A DNA stretch of 23,113 nt from an uncultured Clostridia bacterium (lineage in GTDB: Bacteria > Bacillota > Clostridia > Oscillospirales > CAG-272): assembly GCA_937893945.1 (NCBI GenBank), contig CALCTA010000061.1:1-23113 (forward strand), given 5' to 3'. Under the pieces are notes generated by a model. The model was given only the letters and a program-made list of their open reading frames with translations, did no database searches and had not been told where the DNA came from. Positions 22,156 through 23,113 of the stretch are shown here, piece after piece; the stretch's first letter is position 1; each line of letters begins with the position of its first letter. The translations under genes were made by a program, and so were the position numbers.

Positions 22156-22170
22156 TGAGAATTATTCTCA
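22156..22170. promoter_or_regulatory. Fur-family operator, perfect 7-1-7 palindrome
   Basis: TGAGAAT-T-ATTCTCA is a perfect inverted repeat, extendable by one base pair to 22155-22171. It lies between the zur -10 (22174-22179) and the start codon, over the expected transcription start, where a bound dimer would block initiation. The spacing matches Fur-family boxes (7-1-7). Confidence 0.85.
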
Positions 22171-22173
22171 ATT

Positions 22174-22202
22174 ATTATACACAAAATCTCTTTTCTTGTC
22201 AA
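22174..22202 (-). promoter_or_regulatory. Sigma-A promoter for the zinc operon
   Basis: Minus strand: TTGACA (22197-22202), 17 bases, TATAAT (22174-22179), both perfect. The operator follows directly downstream. Confidence 0.92.
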
Positions 22203-22224
22203 GGGCTTTATCAAAAAAAGCGCC

Positions 22225-22253
22225 TTGACAGAAGGCGCAATATATGGTATCAT
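22225..22253 (+). promoter_or_regulatory. Sigma-A promoter for dut
   Basis: TTGACA (22225-22230), 17 bases, TATCAT (22248-22253). It is divergent from the zinc promoter; the two -35 elements are 22 bases apart and do not overlap. The spacer carries part of an inverted GCGCC/GGCGC (around 22220-22238). Confidence 0.83.
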
Positions 22254-22291
22254 TTATGTATGAAGAACGCTTTTTACAAAAGGAGCTATAT

Positions 22292-22735
22292 ATGAATTTT
22301 TCTATGAATATCAAAAAGCTGAATGACAAGGCTACCCTGCCCGTGTATTCCTCTGAGTTTGCCGCAGGCGCTGACCTCTATTCCTGCCTTGAATGTGAGG
22401 TTACTATCGCCCCGGGAGCGACAAAGCTCATTCCTACGGGGCTCGCTATGGCTATACCCGAGGGGCTCGTAGGCCTTATCTATGCCCGTAGCGGTCTCGC
22501 CTCTAAAAAAGGGCTCGCTCCTGCCAATAAGGTAGGCGTTATAGATAGCGATTACCGTGGTGAGATAATGGTGGCTCTCCATAATCACGGCTCTGCCCCT
22601 CAGACAGTCGGACACGCCGAGAGGATCGCGCAGATAGTCTTTACTCCCTATCACGCCGCTGATTTCAACCTCGTTGACGACCTTGATTCCACCACCCGCG
22701 GTGCAGGCGGTTTCGGCTCAACGGGAAATAAGTAG
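22292..22735 (+). CDS. dut: Deoxyuridine 5'-triphosphate nucleotidohydrolase (dUTPase)
   Basis: A 147-residue trimeric dUTPase that splits dUTP to dUMP and pyrophosphate, keeping uracil out of DNA and supplying dUMP for thymidylate. All five motifs are present in order: AGADLYS, YARSGLA, GVIDSDYRGEI (catalytic Asp in the Val-Ile-Asp segment), ERIAQIVF and RGAGGFGSTG (the flexible lid). The length is standard. ATG 22292 is used because AAAGGAG lies ahead; a longer in-frame start at 22244 overlaps the promoter. It is divergent from zur, with no clear partner downstream in the window. Confidence 0.95.
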   Translation: MNFSMNIKKLNDKATLPVYSSEFAAGADLYSCLECEVTIAPGATKLIPTGLAMAIPEGLVGLIYARSGLASKKGLAPANKVGVIDSDYRGEIMVALHNHGSAPQTVGHAERIAQIVFTPYHAADFNLVDDLDSTTRGAGGFGSTGNK

Positions 22736-23060
22736 GACGCGTTTTTCAACCTTTCTTAGAAGAAAGCCTGCTGCAAGCAGCGACGAGTTTTGCGTTTTTG
22801 CAAGCAAAATGCAAAACGTCGTTCAGAGCCAAAGAACTTGAATGAAGGGAAAGCTTGAGTGAAACTCTGCCACGTGCAAAGTTTTTGCTCAAGCTTTTTT
22901 TAAAAAGCTTGCGGAATACAGCGGCAGAGCCTTGGTCGCTCGTCGCAACGAGCGAAATCTCCTAAACGGCGTTTTCTTTTTACAAAGCTTTTTCTTTTGC
23001 GCCTTGTGTGTCAAAAGAAAAAGCGTTATCGACGAAGAACGATCTTTAAATTAGGAGAAC
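22736..23060. other. Gene-free stretch with many hairpins, probable dispersed repeat element
   Basis: No credible gene was seen in this 325-base stretch. It is packed with inverted repeats: 22751-22757/22760-22766 (7 pairs), 22787-22793/22811-22817 enclosing TTTTGC/GCAAAA, and CTCTGCC/GGCAGAG (22865-22871, 22923-22929) enclosing 22890-22899/22902-22911. There is also CGCTCGT/ACGAGCG (22937-22943, 22948-22954) and a perfect 13-pair stem GCTTTTTCTTTTG with its complement (22987-22999, 23012-23024). A competing pairing exists between 22850-22859 and 22888-22897. I recall similar hairpin-rich extragenic stretches in gut Clostridia. The first hairpin could weakly terminate dut. Confidence 0.65.
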
Positions 23061-23097
23061 GGACGACCGATGGTCGCCCCTACGGGTTTGTGCGGTA
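23061..23097. repeat. Dispersed palindromic repeat (right edge copy)
   Basis: GGACGACC (23061-23068) pairs with GGTCGCCC (23072-23079) with one mismatch, followed by CCTACGGGTTTGTGCGG. The motif 23074-23090 matches 125-141 at 16 of 17 bases, in the same orientation. The structure and the trailing sequence are conserved while the stem sequence differs, as in mobile palindromic repeats. Confidence 0.7.
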
Positions 23098-23113
23098 TTT
23101 GATGCTTTGTCGG

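Noticed and set aside
22890..22911. Terminator after dut formed by CAAGCTTTTT/AAAAAGCTTG
   Set aside because: The stem is good but is followed by CGG rather than a T run, and it lies 155 bases past the stop codon within a larger paired structure.

Overview
The window looks like chromosome of an anaerobic, gut-type Clostridia member (Oscillospirales- or Christensenellales-like). This is inferred from gene content: RqcH, a paired Bmr-type exporter, a lipoprotein zinc-binding protein, type II pantothenate kinase and ferredoxin-dependent indolepyruvate oxidoreductase. Promoters are near-consensus sigma-A types with 17-base spacers and ribosome sites are strong AGGAG types. No rRNA, tRNA, CRISPR array or classical transposase was seen.

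Layout, left to right. Bases 1-180 hold dispersed palindromic repeats. A small DUF4234-like membrane protein gene (minus strand, own promoter and terminator) is divergent from rsmA. rsmA overlaps a Nudix (Ap4A hydrolase-like) gene, which runs into a short DUF559/Vsr-type nuclease gene. That nuclease gene is framed on both sides by inverted copies of a double-hairpin repeat. The left copy writes the last residues of the Nudix protein and supplies the nuclease ribosome-binding site. Next come 308 gene-free bases with two copies of an 88-base repeat carrying terminators. A minus-strand pair (type II pantothenate kinase, then a glycerol-1-phosphate dehydrogenase-like enzyme) shares an interlocked divergent promoter with a HAD phosphatase-rqcH pair. 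A heterodimeric ABC exporter follows with its own promoter and terminator.

From 11.6 to 19.1 kb lies a six-gene operon: acyl-CoA ligase, sodium:solute symporter, iorA, iorB, phenylacetate-CoA ligase and a double-ACT protein. Together these could take up aryl acids, activate them with CoA and interconvert arylacetyl-CoA with aryl-pyruvates, with the ACT protein as a possible amino-acid sensor. A bidirectional terminator separates it from a convergent zinc operon (Fur-family regulator, lipoprotein, ATPase, permease) with a perfect 7-1-7 palindrome at its start. dut (dUTPase) diverges from the zinc operon. The last 370 bases have no gene but many hairpins, ending in the same repeat family seen at the left edge.

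The strongest candidate for something new is the DUF559 nuclease with its flanking inverted palindromic repeats. It resembles in concept a REP/RAYT arrangement but with a PD-(D/E)XK-type nuclease instead of a Y1 transposase. This is an inference from one locus.
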